Assembly (NCBI RefSeq): GCF_018372215.1
Contig: NZ_JAHAJN010000014.1
Coordinates: forward strand, 1 to 21,138
Direction of reading: 5' to 3'
From: Negativicoccus succinicivorans
GTDB lineage: Bacteria; Bacillota; Negativicutes; Veillonellales; Negativicoccaceae
Length of the DNA: 21,138 nucleotides
Of this stretch, positions 1 to 7,588 are shown in pieces. Under the pieces are notes generated by a model that saw only the letters and a list, made by a program, of their open reading frames with translations, was not told the origin of the DNA and made no database searches. The position numbers and the translations under genes are program-made. Position 1 is the stretch's first letter, and the number at the start of each line of letters is the position of its first letter.

Positions 1-1
1 T

Positions 2-106
2 GCTGAAAACGTCAAACTCGAAGGTCTCCGCACATTCAGCGCGGAAACCAAAGACGGCGCTGACCTCGACGACCTCACCAAAGTACAATTGTCCTACAAA
101 TTCTAA
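2..106 (+). CDS. C-terminal end of a probable outer-membrane beta-barrel (porin-like) protein, partial
   Basis: Only the last 34 codons are present; the gene begins before the window. The fragment ends VQLSYKF followed by TAA. Alternating hydrophobic and polar residues with a terminal Phe is the classic signature of the last strand of outer-membrane beta-barrel proteins, recognised by the BAM machinery. Negativicutes carry porins of the OmpM type with such ends. The preceding acidic stretch (KDGADLDDL) would fit a periplasmic turn or loop. A strong terminator follows at once. The outer-membrane assignment is an inference from a very short tail; another exported protein cannot be excluded. Confidence 0.5.
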   Translation, partial: AENVKLEGLRTFSAETKDGADLDDLTKVQLSYKF

Positions 107-118
107 TTGGTGACTATT

Positions 119-150
119 AAAAAGATGGCGGTTTTCCGCCATCTTTTTTT
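119..150 (+). terminator. Rho-independent terminator after the porin-like gene
   Basis: A 13-bp inverted repeat (119-131 with 136-148) has a GATGGCGG/CCGCCATC core, a TTTT loop and an immediate T-tract. The A-tract on the left arm means it could also stop transcription from the opposite strand. It lies 12 bases after the stop codon. Confidence 0.93.
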
Positions 151-207
151 ATTGCCGAAATATGGTAGCGAAACACGGCGCGGCGCATGTTGCCGTATGC
201 GTTTCAT

Positions 208-260
208 GACGGCGCGCCGTCGGTCAATCTCCGTTCGCGTTGGCATGCTGACGTCATGCC
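208..260. promoter_or_regulatory. Two closely spaced palindromes upstream of the 3D-domain gene (possible operator or hairpin)
   Basis: A perfect 14-bp palindrome GACGGCGCGCCGTC is at 208-221. A second inverted repeat, GGCATG (242-247) with CATGCC (255-260), encloses the 8-bp palindrome TGACGTCA (249-256). They lie about 60-115 bases upstream of the promoter at 322. The second one is followed by TTCTTTT and might be a weak backup terminator. No regulator is identified; the role is speculative. Nothing else is evident between 151 and 321. Confidence 0.3.
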
Positions 261-321
261 TTCTTTTGCTATTTCTAACAGATGAAGCCATATGACAAAA
301 AGAGATCATTCAGGTATAGTT

Positions 322-351
322 TTGACAGAAAATTGATGCGCATAGTAAAAT
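322..351 (+). promoter_or_regulatory. Sigma-70-type promoter of the 3D-domain gene
   Basis: Consensus -35 TTGACA is at 322-327, with an 18-bp spacer and a -10-like TAAAAT at 346-351. A ribosome binding site AAGGTGGTG at 362-370 follows, placed for the TTG start at 376. Confidence 0.72.
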
Positions 352-375
352 AGTAAAAGTTAAGGTGGTGACGAA

Positions 376-1509
376 TTGAGACGAATCATAGCAGGACTTG
401 TTTTCTGTCTTTGCGTTTGCGGCGCGAGCACCTCGACATGGGCGATGCAAAAGGGCGACGCGGGAGACGCCGTGCAGCGTTTGCAAGAGGCGTTGATCGA
501 AGAAGGTTACCTCGCGCGGGAAGCGGATGGCGTGTTCGGTTCGACGACGGAAAAAGCGTTGCGTTTATACCAACGCGATCAGGGACTTCCCGTTACCGGT
601 CAAGCCGATGAAACGATGTTGACGCGCTTGGCGGAGACGGACGCGCCGCGCGAAGGTGGCGGCATCTTGTACGCTCCCGGCAATTTGGGCGCGGATATAG
701 TCACTTTGCAACAACTGTTCGCCGCGGAAGGATACGAGGTCGGCGCGCCCGACGGCGTGTATGGAGAACAACTTACCAAAGCGGTGCAAACATTTCAGCG
801 GGAGCACGGCTTGCAAGTGATCGGCGCGATCGATGAAAAAACCTGGTCATTACTCACGCGCGGACGGGATAACGCTATCTCGCGCGGCGCGGTGAAAGGC
901 ATGCGCGAGCGCGCGGCGCATAAAAAGACCGCGGCGGAAAGTAATCGCGACAAGGCGCACGCGCTGAAAAAATCGTCTCGCTCCGCCGGTAAAATCGGTT
1001 TGCAGCAGGGCGATTCGGGCCAACATGTGCGACTTTTGCAAAGCCGTTTAGTGCAAAACGGTTACGATGTCGGGATCATTGACGCGACGTTCGGCGGCGC
1101 GACGCGAAGCGCGTTGCAGGATTGGCAAAAGAGTCATGGCGTGTCGGCGAACGGCGTCGCGGACGAATTTTTCTGGAACGAATCGGCGAAACTGACGCCC
1201 GCGCCGTCAAAATATTTGCATAAATGGACGATGCACGCGTCGGCGTATTCTTCGCAAAACGGCGGCACGGGATCACATACGGCGCGCGGCAGTTTGCTTT
1301 CGCGCGGGCATGTCGCGGTGGATCCGAGCTTGATTCCGCTGGGTTCACTGCTGTATGTGGAAGGCTACGGCTACGCGTTGGCGGATGATATCGGCGGCGC
1401 GATTCGAGGCAAGACGATTGATGTCGCGATGGAGTCGTATGATGAGGCGATACAGTGGGGACGGCGCGACGTCACGGTGTATTTAGTTAAAAAAGGACAC
1501 GGCAAATAA
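376..1509 (+). CDS. Secreted protein with three peptidoglycan-binding domains and a C-terminal 3D domain
   Basis: This 377-residue protein is probably a cell-wall-associated hydrolase or lytic transglycosylase-like enzyme acting outside the cytoplasmic membrane. The TTG start gives a good signal peptide (residues 1-23, ending STWA). Three PG_binding_1 repeats follow at roughly 26-85, 102-161 and 210-269, recognisable by the pattern D-G-x-F/Y-G then A-L/V-x-x-Q-x-x-x-G-L. A basic Lys/Arg-rich linker (about 165-205) separates repeats two and three. The C-terminal 3D domain (about 285-372) has the three family aspartates at D316 (AVDP), D338 (ADDIGG) and D349 (TIDV), as in the MltA-like double-psi barrel. 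It has its own promoter and terminator, so it is monocistronic. The exact glycan-cleaving activity is inferred from the family. Confidence 0.88.
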   Translation: MRRIIAGLVFCLCVCGASTSTWAMQKGDAGDAVQRLQEALIEEGYLAREADGVFGSTTEKALRLYQRDQGLPVTGQADETMLTRLAETDAPREGGGILYAPGNLGADIVTLQQLFAAEGYEVGAPDGVYGEQLTKAVQTFQREHGLQVIGAIDEKTWSLLTRGRDNAISRGAVKGMRERAAHKKTAAESNRDKAHALKKSSRSAGKIGLQQGDSGQHVRLLQSRLVQNGYDVGIIDATFGGATRSALQDWQKSHGVSANGVADEFFWNESAKLTPAPSKYLHKWTMHASAYSSQNGGTGSHTARGSLLSRGHVAVDPSLIPLGSLLYVEGYGYALADDIGGAIRGKTIDVAMESYDEAIQWGRRDVTVYLVKKGHGK

Positions 1510-1512
1510 AAA

Positions 1513-1541
1513 GCGAGTCGTCTGCGGACGGCTCTTTTTTT
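1513..1541 (+). terminator. Rho-independent terminator after the 3D-domain gene
   Basis: An 8-bp stem (GAGTCGTC 1515-1522 with GACGGCTC 1527-1534, one G-T pair) has a TGCG loop and a seven-T run at 1535-1541. It lies right after the stop codon. Confidence 0.9.
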
Positions 1542-1619
1542 GTTTTATATTTTCCGCGTTATTTTTAAGTGAAACGCGGCGGCGCGCGGCGATCCGCAAG
1601 CATTTTAAAACAGCGGGTA

Positions 1620-1628
1620 TGCTATAAT
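1620..1628 (+). promoter_or_regulatory. Extended -10 promoter of the ruv operon
   Basis: A perfect TATAAT at 1623-1628 is preceded by TGC at 1620-1622, making an extended -10 (TGnTATAAT). No good -35 is seen around 1600, which suits an extended -10 promoter. It lies 29 bases before the ruvC start; a ribosome binding site AAAGGTG at 1644-1650 follows. Confidence 0.7.
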
Positions 1629-1657
1629 AAAAGAAATATGGATAAAGGTGTGAAATC

Positions 1658-2155
1658 ATGCGTGTTTTAGGGATTGATCCGGGAACGGCGATCTGCGGTT
1701 TCGGCGTCGTGGAGCGTAACGGCAGTCGGTTGCAAGTCATCGACTACGGTGTGCTGACAACGCCGGCGCATACGCCGATGCCCGATCGCCTGACGACTCT
1801 CTACCACGGCCTTGTCGACTTGATTGAAAAATATCAGCCGGAACGCGTGGGCGTGGAGGAGTTGTTTTTTAATAAAAATGTGACGACGGCCATCACGGTG
1901 GCGCAAGCGCGCGGCGTGATTTTGCTGGCGGCGCGATTGGCGGGGTTGCCGGTTTCGGAATACACGCCCTTGCAGGTGAAGCAGGGAATCGTGGGTTACG
2001 GGCGCGCGACCAAGCATCAAATGATTGTGATGACGATGCGTTTGCTCGGGATCCGTGAAAAAATTTCACCGGATGACGCGGCGGACGCGCTCGCGATCGC
2101 GATTTGCACATTATTGCAGGAACGACAAGCGGAACGCTGGGGGTTACCCAAATGA
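1658..2155 (+). CDS. ruvC: Crossover junction endodeoxyribonuclease RuvC
   Basis: RuvC is the Holliday-junction resolvase: a dimeric, metal-dependent RNase H-fold nuclease that cuts symmetrically after RuvAB branch migration. The 165-residue length is normal. The N-terminus begins with LGIDPGT, giving catalytic D7. E67 (VEELFF) and the pair D140/D143 (DDAADALA) complete the four acidic residues equivalent to E. coli D7, E66, D138 and D141. The ATG at 1658 has AAAGGTG seven bases upstream. Its stop TGA overlaps the ruvA start as ATGA, so ruvA is translationally coupled. It is the first gene of the operon. Confidence 0.97.
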   Translation: MRVLGIDPGTAICGFGVVERNGSRLQVIDYGVLTTPAHTPMPDRLTTLYHGLVDLIEKYQPERVGVEELFFNKNVTTAITVAQARGVILLAARLAGLPVSEYTPLQVKQGIVGYGRATKHQMIVMTMRLLGIREKISPDDAADALAIAICTLLQERQAERWGLPK

Positions 2156-2760
2156 TCGGTTATTTGCATGGAAAAATTACGCGTCTGGAACTGGATTGGT
2201 GCCTGTTGGATGTCGGCGGCATCGGGTATCGGTTGCGCCTTCCCGCCTCCACGCGCGAGGCCGTGGGACTCGGTGAGACGGTAACGCTGTATACTTATTT
2301 GCAGGTACGCGAAGACGCGTTGTCGCTGTACGGATTCTCGAGCGAAGCGGAATATGATTTATTTACCATGCTGATTACGGTGTCGGGCGTCGGACCGAAA
2401 GTCGCCATCGGCATTGTTTCCGCGATCGCGCCGGAAGCCTTTTTTGAAGCGATTCGGATTCGCAATAAAGCGGTGCTGATGAAGTTGCCGGGGATCGGTA
2501 AAAAATCGGCGGAACGTCTGGTGTTGGAATTGAAGGACAAAGTGCCCGCGGCGTCGGGCGCGCCGGTGGATTGGCCGGAAGACGTCGCGACAGCGCAAAG
2601 CGCGACGGGGCCGGTGGCGGAAACGGTGCAGGCTCTGGTGGGGCTCGGTTATACGGAGCAGGAAGTGCGCGGCGCGGCGGAAAAGCTGGCGGCGCAGTAT
2701 CCGCAAACGGACCGCTTGCTGCGCGCGGTGTTGGCGCAACTCGGTAAAGAAAGAGGATGA
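2152..2760 (+). CDS. ruvA: Holliday junction branch migration protein RuvA
   Basis: RuvA binds the four-way junction as a tetramer and recruits the RuvB motors. The 202-residue protein starts MIGYLHG, the family's standard start; an upstream in-frame ATG at 2104 lies inside ruvC and is rejected. Domain I (OB fold) is about 1-62. Helix-hairpin-helix motifs are at SGVGPKVA (78-85) and LPGIGKKSAERL (112-123). An acidic/Ala-rich linker follows, then C-terminal domain III (about 155-202, VQALVGLGY), which contacts RuvB. The ruvA ATG overlaps the ruvC stop. Confidence 0.97.
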   Translation: MIGYLHGKITRLELDWCLLDVGGIGYRLRLPASTREAVGLGETVTLYTYLQVREDALSLYGFSSEAEYDLFTMLITVSGVGPKVAIGIVSAIAPEAFFEAIRIRNKAVLMKLPGIGKKSAERLVLELKDKVPAASGAPVDWPEDVATAQSATGPVAETVQALVGLGYTEQEVRGAAEKLAAQYPQTDRLLRAVLAQLGKERG

Positions 2761-2762
2761 CG

Positions 2763-3800
2763 ATGGCAGACGAACGGATTATCGCGCGCGAGGAAACGCC
2801 CGGCGACGGTTGGCAACAGTCGTTGCGACCGCGGCACTTGGCCGATTATATCGGACAGGAAACGCTCAAGCGCAATTTGGAAGTATATATCGCGGCGGCG
2901 AAACAGCGCGGCGAACCTTTGGATCACGTGCTTTTATACGGTCCGCCGGGGCTCGGTAAAACAACGCTGGCAGGCGTGATCGCCAACGAAATGGAGGTGC
3001 CGCTTAGGATCACGAGCGGTCCGGCGATTGAACGTCCCGGTGATTTGGCGGCATTGTTGACCAATTTGGAAACCGGCGACGTACTATTTATTGATGAAAT
3101 TCATCGCCTTTCCCGCAGCGTGGAAGAGATTTTATATCCGGCGCTGGAAGATTTCGCGTTGGATATTTTGATCGGGAAAGGTCCGGGCGCGAAATCGGTT
3201 CGCATTGATTTGCCGCCGTTCACGCTGGTGGGCGCGACGACGCGCGCGGGTGCGTTGGCGGCGCCGTTGCGCGATCGTTTCGGCGTCATTCATCGCTTGG
3301 AATATTACCAACCCGGGGAAATCGAAAAAATCATTACGCGCTCGGCGCAATTATTGGGAATTGAAATGGCGCCGGAAGGGGCGGCGGAAATTGCTCGGCG
3401 TTCGCGCGGCACGCCACGTATCGCGAACCGCCTGTTGAAACGCGTGCGCGATTTCGCGCAGGTAAAAGCGGACGGCGTCATCACGTCGGAGATTGCCGAT
3501 TTGGCGCTGGCGGCGATGGAAGTCGATCATGCCGGTTTGGACGCGATTGACCGCAAGGTTCTCGCGACGATTATTCGTCAGTTCGGCGGCGGTCCGGTCG
3601 GGCTCGACACCATCGCGGCCGCGGTGAGTGAAGAAACGGCGACGATCGAAGATGTGTACGAGCCGTACCTGATGCAAAATGGATTTTTACATCGCACACC
3701 GCGCGGTCGCGTGGCGACGGCGGCGGCGTACGCGCATCTGGGCATCGCGATGCCGCAACAGACGTCGGACGGCGATTTGTTTGAGGCGCGTCATGGGTAA
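2763..3800 (+). CDS. ruvB: Holliday junction branch migration ATPase RuvB
   Basis: RuvB is the hexameric AAA+ motor that pulls DNA through the RuvA-bound junction. The 345-residue protein shows Walker A GPPGLGKTT (60-68), Walker B DEIHR (111-115), sensor 1 GATTRAG (157-163), the arginine-finger region LRDRFG near R170, and sensor 2 GTPRIANRL near 217-225. A C-terminal winged helix (YLMQNGFLHRTPRGR) completes it. I chose ATG 2763 because GAGG at 2753-2756 is six bases upstream. ATG 2757, overlapping the ruvA stop as ATGA, would add two residues but sits directly on that ribosome binding site. Confidence 0.97.
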   Translation: MADERIIAREETPGDGWQQSLRPRHLADYIGQETLKRNLEVYIAAAKQRGEPLDHVLLYGPPGLGKTTLAGVIANEMEVPLRITSGPAIERPGDLAALLTNLETGDVLFIDEIHRLSRSVEEILYPALEDFALDILIGKGPGAKSVRIDLPPFTLVGATTRAGALAAPLRDRFGVIHRLEYYQPGEIEKIITRSAQLLGIEMAPEGAAEIARRSRGTPRIANRLLKRVRDFAQVKADGVITSEIADLALAAMEVDHAGLDAIDRKVLATIIRQFGGGPVGLDTIAAAVSEETATIEDVYEPYLMQNGFLHRTPRGRVATAAAYAHLGIAMPQQTSDGDLFEARHG

Positions 3801-3999
3801 AATGGTGATGATCCTCGGCGCCGTTTTATTTTTGATCGGCGCGTGCATGCATTTCGGCGGGCACTTTTTACCGTTGGGCAAATTGCCGGGAGATATTTCA
3901 TTTACCAAGGGCAATACTACGTTTTATTTTCCGCTCGGAACATCGATTTTGCTTTCGATCGTTCTGACGCTTGTCTTACAGTTATTTACAAGGCGGTGA
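3793..3999 (+). CDS. Small DUF2905-family membrane protein
   Basis: This 68-residue protein has two transmembrane segments (about 4-20 and 49-65) around a conserved loop containing LGKLPGDISF and a NTTFYFPLGTSIL segment, the hallmark of the DUF2905 family. Function is unknown. The start is set by GAGG at 3783-3786, seven bases upstream; it overlaps the 3' end of ruvB by 8 bases. A longer in-frame reading upstream from 3679 lies inside ruvB and encodes only an Arg-rich shadow. DUF2905 genes often sit next to ruvB in Firmicutes (established context), so the link to the ruv operon is real but unexplained. Confidence 0.88.
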   Translation: MGKMVMILGAVLFLIGACMHFGGHFLPLGKLPGDISFTKGNTTFYFPLGTSILLSIVLTLVLQLFTRR

Positions 4000-4002
4000 A
4001 TT

Positions 4003-5355
4003 ATGGTTCGATGGCAGCAATGCTGCGCGGTTATTTTGACGGGAGCGCTTCTTTTCGGCACGGCGGCGACCGTGGATGCGGCGGGCGTGAAAGGTTCGCC
4101 GGGCGCGCGTTCGCGTACGGAAAGCACGCGTGTGGTGAAAGGAGTGCCGGTGAAAAAGCCGGCGAAAGTGAAGATGGGACGTTACGAGACGCCAACGTCT
4201 CCTCGGGCAGAAGCGAAAGACAAACGGGGCGATCTCCGACAAGTCTTACCGATCACGGAAAATGAACCGGTCGTGCTGGTAGGTCTGATGCGCAACGCTC
4301 ATTCACCGAAAGTGAGCATCAATGGCGCGTACACGGTGTATAACGGCACGCAAAAATGGAAAACATTCAGCAAAGGCGACACCTTGCGCATCGGCGTAAG
4401 CGCGAAATCCATTACGCTCGACGGTAAAAAAGTCGGCGAAACGGTGTATATCCGACCGGAAGGGTTCGCGCTGGTCGCGGTGGACGGCAACGAATATCGT
4501 GGCGCGCTGAAATTGATTCGGACGCCGGGGCATGACGGCGTGACGGTGATCAATGAAGTCGGCATGGAAGAGTATCTCTACGGCGTCGTGCCGCGTGAAA
4601 TGTCGGCGTCGTGGGAGCCGAACGCATTGCGGGCGCAAGCGGTGGCGGCTCGCACGTACGCGCTCAATCATAAAAATAATTACGCGTCGCAGGGGTTTGA
4701 CGTCTACGACACTATCGTTTCGCAAGTGTACGGCGGCGTCGCGGCGGAAGCTCCGGAATCCACGCAAGCCGTCAATGATACGGCGGGCGAAGTGATTTTG
4801 TACAAAGGCGAACCGATTGACGCGGTATTTTGTGCGCATTCGGGCGGCTACACGGAAGACAGTGAAAATGTCTGGGATAATTTCGTGCCCTACTTGCGCG
4901 CGGTCAGTGAGCCGTTGAACGATTTCACCAAACAACGCTGGGAAAAAGAAATTTCGCTCGCTGATTTGGAGAGCGCGCTGGCGGCCTACGGTAAAGATGT
5001 CGGCAAAATTAAGAATATTAAATTGTCCAAGCTGAAAAAAGCGCCGGTGAAAGCGTTTGACCGAACTGTTTCGGGACGCGTTCGCACCTTGCAGATCGCC
5101 GGTAAAAAACAGGCGGTGGCGATCAGCGGCAACCGTTTTCAGCAGATGTTCGACTTGCGAAGCACGATGTTCGATATCGTCAAAGGCAGCAAGAACGATC
5201 GCTTGAAAATTATCGGTTACGGGTATGGCCACGGCGTCGGCATGTCCCAATGGGGCGCGCAGATCATGGCGCAGCAAAAGCCGCGTGATCCGCATCATTA
5301 TCGGGAAATTTTACGACACTTCTATACGGGTGTCACCATTGAAAAAATGTATTGA
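4003..5355 (+). CDS. SpoIID/LytB-domain cell-wall protein
   Basis: This 450-residue exported protein has an N-terminal hydrophobic signal (about 8-27, ending VDAA), a basic Pro/Lys-rich linker (about 30-75) and a SpoIID/LytB region. Family motifs are visible: MEEYLYGVVPREM (188-200, with E199 at the conserved glutamate), AARTYA (215-220), AHSGGYTEDSENVW (278-291) and YGHGVGMSQWGA (408-419). SpoIID is a lytic transglycosylase for denuded glycans in endospore formers, and LytB is an amidase enhancer. Ribosome binding site AAGGCGGTG precedes the start. It lies between DUF2905 and queA, an order seen in several Firmicutes. A sporulation role is not implied; general wall remodelling is equally likely. 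Confidence 0.9.
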   Translation: MVRWQQCCAVILTGALLFGTAATVDAAGVKGSPGARSRTESTRVVKGVPVKKPAKVKMGRYETPTSPRAEAKDKRGDLRQVLPITENEPVVLVGLMRNAHSPKVSINGAYTVYNGTQKWKTFSKGDTLRIGVSAKSITLDGKKVGETVYIRPEGFALVAVDGNEYRGALKLIRTPGHDGVTVINEVGMEEYLYGVVPREMSASWEPNALRAQAVAARTYALNHKNNYASQGFDVYDTIVSQVYGGVAAEAPESTQAVNDTAGEVILYKGEPIDAVFCAHSGGYTEDSENVWDNFVPYLRAVSEPLNDFTKQRWEKEISLADLESALAAYGKDVGKIKNIKLSKLKKAPVKAFDRTVSGRVRTLQIAGKKQAVAISGNRFQQMFDLRSTMFDIVKGSKNDRLKIIGYGYGHGVGMSQWGAQIMAQQKPRDPHHYREILRHFYTGVTIEKMY

Positions 5356-5369
5356 AACGAAGGTCAGAT

Positions 5370-6386
5370 ATGAACGTCAGTGAATTTAATTATGATTTGC
5401 CGGAGGAGCTGATCGCGCAAACTCCGGTCGAGCCGCGCGACACGTCGCGACTGCTCACTTTGGATCGTCAAACGGGCGCTACGAAACAGGGAACATTTCG
5501 GGATATTTTAGCAGACGTGCGCCCCGATGACGTGTGGGTTTTTAATAATACGCGCGTCATTCCGGCGCGGCTTTACGGTAAACGGCCGACGGGCGGCAGG
5601 GTGGAAGTCCTGCTGCTGCATCCGCTGGGCGAAGACCGTTGGGAAGTGTTGGTGCGGCCGGGCAAAAAAGCGTTGCTGGGCACGGCGCTTACCTTTGACG
5701 CCGGCGTGACGGCGACGGTGGAAGATCGCACGGACTTTGGCGGACGCGTTTTGAAGTTTACTTATGACGGCGATTTTTATGAACGCTTGGACGAAATCGG
5801 CGAAATGCCGTTGCCGCCGTACATTCACGAGCGCTTGCAGGATCGGGAACGGTACCAGACCGTGTACAGTAAAACGCCGGGGTCGGCGGCGGCGCCGACG
5901 GCGGGATTACATTTCACGCCGGAAGTGCTGGAAGAAATCGCCGCGCGCGGCGCGACCGTTTGCTACGTCACGTTGGATGTCGGACTGGGCACGTTTCGGC
6001 CGGTTTCGGTGACGCAGATCGAAGCGCATCACATGCATTCGGAAACGTATAACGTGAGTGAAGAAACGGCGCGGCTGATTAATGAGGCGAAACGGGCCGG
6101 ACGGCGGATCGTCGCGGTCGGCACGACGTCGGTGCGCACGCTGGAGGCGGCGGGGCAAAGCGGCGTTGTGAAAGCGGGAAGCGGCGCGACGGAACTTTTT
6201 ATTTATCCGGGGTATGAGTTTAAAATCGTCGACGCGATGGTGACTAATTTCCATTTGCCGCAGTCGACGCTTTTGATGATGATTTCCGCGTTTGCCGGTA
6301 AAGACCATGTGCTCGCCGCTTATCGGGAAGCGGTCGCGGCGAAGTATCGGTTCTTCAGTTTCGGCGACGCGATGTGGATACGGTAG
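5370..6386 (+). CDS. queA: S-adenosylmethionine:tRNA ribosyltransferase-isomerase QueA
   Basis: QueA transfers and isomerises the ribosyl group of SAM onto 7-aminomethyl-7-deazaguanine in tRNA, making epoxyqueuosine. The 338-residue length is typical. Family motifs are VFNNTRVIPARLYG (57-70), GSAAAPTAGLHF (171-182), HHMHSE (220-225), TNFHLPQSTLLMM (292-304) and YRFFSFGDAM (326-335). The start MNVSEFNYDLPEELIAQ at 5370 has GAAGG at 5359-5363; a TTG at 5352 would add MKRRSD and overlap the previous stop, with less support. It is paired with tgt, the preceding enzyme of the same pathway, 7 bases downstream. Confidence 0.97.
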   Translation: MNVSEFNYDLPEELIAQTPVEPRDTSRLLTLDRQTGATKQGTFRDILADVRPDDVWVFNNTRVIPARLYGKRPTGGRVEVLLLHPLGEDRWEVLVRPGKKALLGTALTFDAGVTATVEDRTDFGGRVLKFTYDGDFYERLDEIGEMPLPPYIHERLQDRERYQTVYSKTPGSAAAPTAGLHFTPEVLEEIAARGATVCYVTLDVGLGTFRPVSVTQIEAHHMHSETYNVSEETARLINEAKRAGRRIVAVGTTSVRTLEAAGQSGVVKAGSGATELFIYPGYEFKIVDAMVTNFHLPQSTLLMMISAFAGKDHVLAAYREAVAAKYRFFSFGDAMWIR

Positions 6387-6393
6387 GTGGAAT

Positions 6394-7506
6394 ATGGCGG
6401 TTATTACCTATGAATTAGTACATGAAGACGCGCAAACCGGCGCGCGCGCCGGTCGCATCCACACGCCGCACGGAAGTTTTGACACGCCGATGTTCATGCC
6501 GGTGGGCACGCAGGCGACGGTCAAAACATTGTCGCCGGAGGAAGTGGCGGAAACCGGCGCGGGCATTATTTTAAGCAACACGTATCATTTGTTTTTGCGT
6601 CCCGGCACGGAATTGATCAAAGAGGCCGGGGGCCTGCATCAGTTTATGAAGTGGCCGCGCGCGATGCTCACCGACAGCGGCGGCTTCCAGGTGTTCAGCT
6701 TGGGCGCGATGCGCAAGATCAAAGAGGAAGGCGTTTATTTCCGTTCCCATATCGACGGATCCAAGCAATTTTTGTCGCCGGAAGTGGCGACGCGCGCGCA
6801 GATGGATCTCGGGGCGGATATCGCGATGGCCTTTGATGAATGCATTCCGTATCCGGCGGACTACGAGTACGCCAAGCAGTCGACGGAACGCACGACGCGC
6901 TGGGCGAATCGTTGTCTGGAAGTGCATGAGCATCCGGCACAAGGCATGTTCGGGATTATTCAGGGCGGCATGTATCGCGACCTGCGGTCGCAAAGCGCGC
7001 GGGAGATCACGGCGCTTCCGTTTGACGGTTTCGCGATCGGCGGTTTAAGCGTCGGCGAGCCGCACGATCTGATGTATGAAATGCTGGACTACACGACGCA
7101 TCTGATGCCGCGCGATAAGGCGCGCTACCTGATGGGCGTGGGCACGCCGGATTGTCTCGTGGAAGGGGTGGCGCGCGGCGTCGACATGTTCGACTGCGTC
7201 TATCCGACACGCGTCGCGCGTAACGGCATGGCGATGTTGAAAACGGGCCGGCTGAATATTAAAAATAAACAGTTCGAGCGCGATTTTTCACCGCTGGACG
7301 AAGAATGCGACTGCTACGCGTGCCGCCATTATACGCGGGCGTACATTCGCCACTTGTACAAAGCGGAAGAAATTTTCGCGTTCCGTCTGCTTTCCGTGCA
7401 CAATATCCATTTCCTGCAGAGTTTCATGCGCGGTTTGCGGGAAGCGATTTTGGAAGATCGGTTCGGCGATTTTCAGCGTGATTTTTGGGCGCAGTGGCAA
7501 CGCTAG
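6394..7506 (+). CDS. tgt: tRNA-guanine transglycosylase (queuine/preQ1 tRNA-ribosyltransferase)
   Basis: Tgt replaces G34 in GUN-anticodon tRNAs with preQ1, the substrate for QueA. The 370-residue TIM-barrel protein shows D94 (DSGGFQVFS), the nucleophile D267 (VDMFDCVYPTR) and the zinc ligands C305, C307, C310 and H336 (CDCYAC and SVHN), with the same spacing as in the Zymomonas enzyme. The start MAVITYE has AGGTGG at 6385-6390, part of which overlaps the queA TAG; the longer reading upstream is inside queA. No terminator is evident in the 82 bases that follow, so some read-through into yajC is plausible. Confidence 0.97.
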   Translation: MAVITYELVHEDAQTGARAGRIHTPHGSFDTPMFMPVGTQATVKTLSPEEVAETGAGIILSNTYHLFLRPGTELIKEAGGLHQFMKWPRAMLTDSGGFQVFSLGAMRKIKEEGVYFRSHIDGSKQFLSPEVATRAQMDLGADIAMAFDECIPYPADYEYAKQSTERTTRWANRCLEVHEHPAQGMFGIIQGGMYRDLRSQSAREITALPFDGFAIGGLSVGEPHDLMYEMLDYTTHLMPRDKARYLMGVGTPDCLVEGVARGVDMFDCVYPTRVARNGMAMLKTGRLNIKNKQFERDFSPLDEECDCYACRHYTRAYIRHLYKAEEIFAFRLLSVHNIHFLQSFMRGLREAILEDRFGDFQRDFWAQWQR

Positions 7507-7538
7507 AAAAAGATGCGCGTAAGATTTTCGCAGAGCCT

Positions 7539-7568
7539 TTGAATATGATAAAATAAATAAGATAAGAT
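7539..7568 (+). promoter_or_regulatory. Possible promoter for yajC-secDF
   Basis: The A/T-rich stretch has a -35-like TTGAAT (7539-7544) and a -10-like TAAGAT (7563-7568) at 18 bp. Alternative -10 boxes TATGAT (7544-7549) and TAAAAT (7549-7554) overlap it but lack a good -35. The sharp rise in A/T content here supports a promoter; which hexamers are used is uncertain. Confidence 0.4.
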
Positions 7569-7588
7569 ACGATTAAGGAGGTGCAAAT

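Noticed and set aside
2104..2151. Upstream in-frame extension of ruvA (start at 2104)
   Set aside because: It would overlap ruvC by about 50 bases. The RuvA family begins MIGYLHG, which matches ATG 2152 overlapping the ruvC stop.
3679..3792. N-terminal extension of the DUF2905 protein
   Set aside because: The extra 38 residues are an Arg-rich shadow of ruvB; the ribosome binding site and family length support the start at 3793.
4303..5298. 331-codon antisense ORF opposite the SpoIID-like gene
   Set aside because: It is Arg/His-rich with no recognisable domain, has no ribosome binding site, and lies entirely opposite a well-supported gene. Such ORFs arise from the GCG/CGC-rich codon use of the sense strand.
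7507..7538. Terminator between tgt and the yajC promoter
   Set aside because: No inverted repeat followed by a T-run is present; short GCG-containing repeats here do not pair convincingly.
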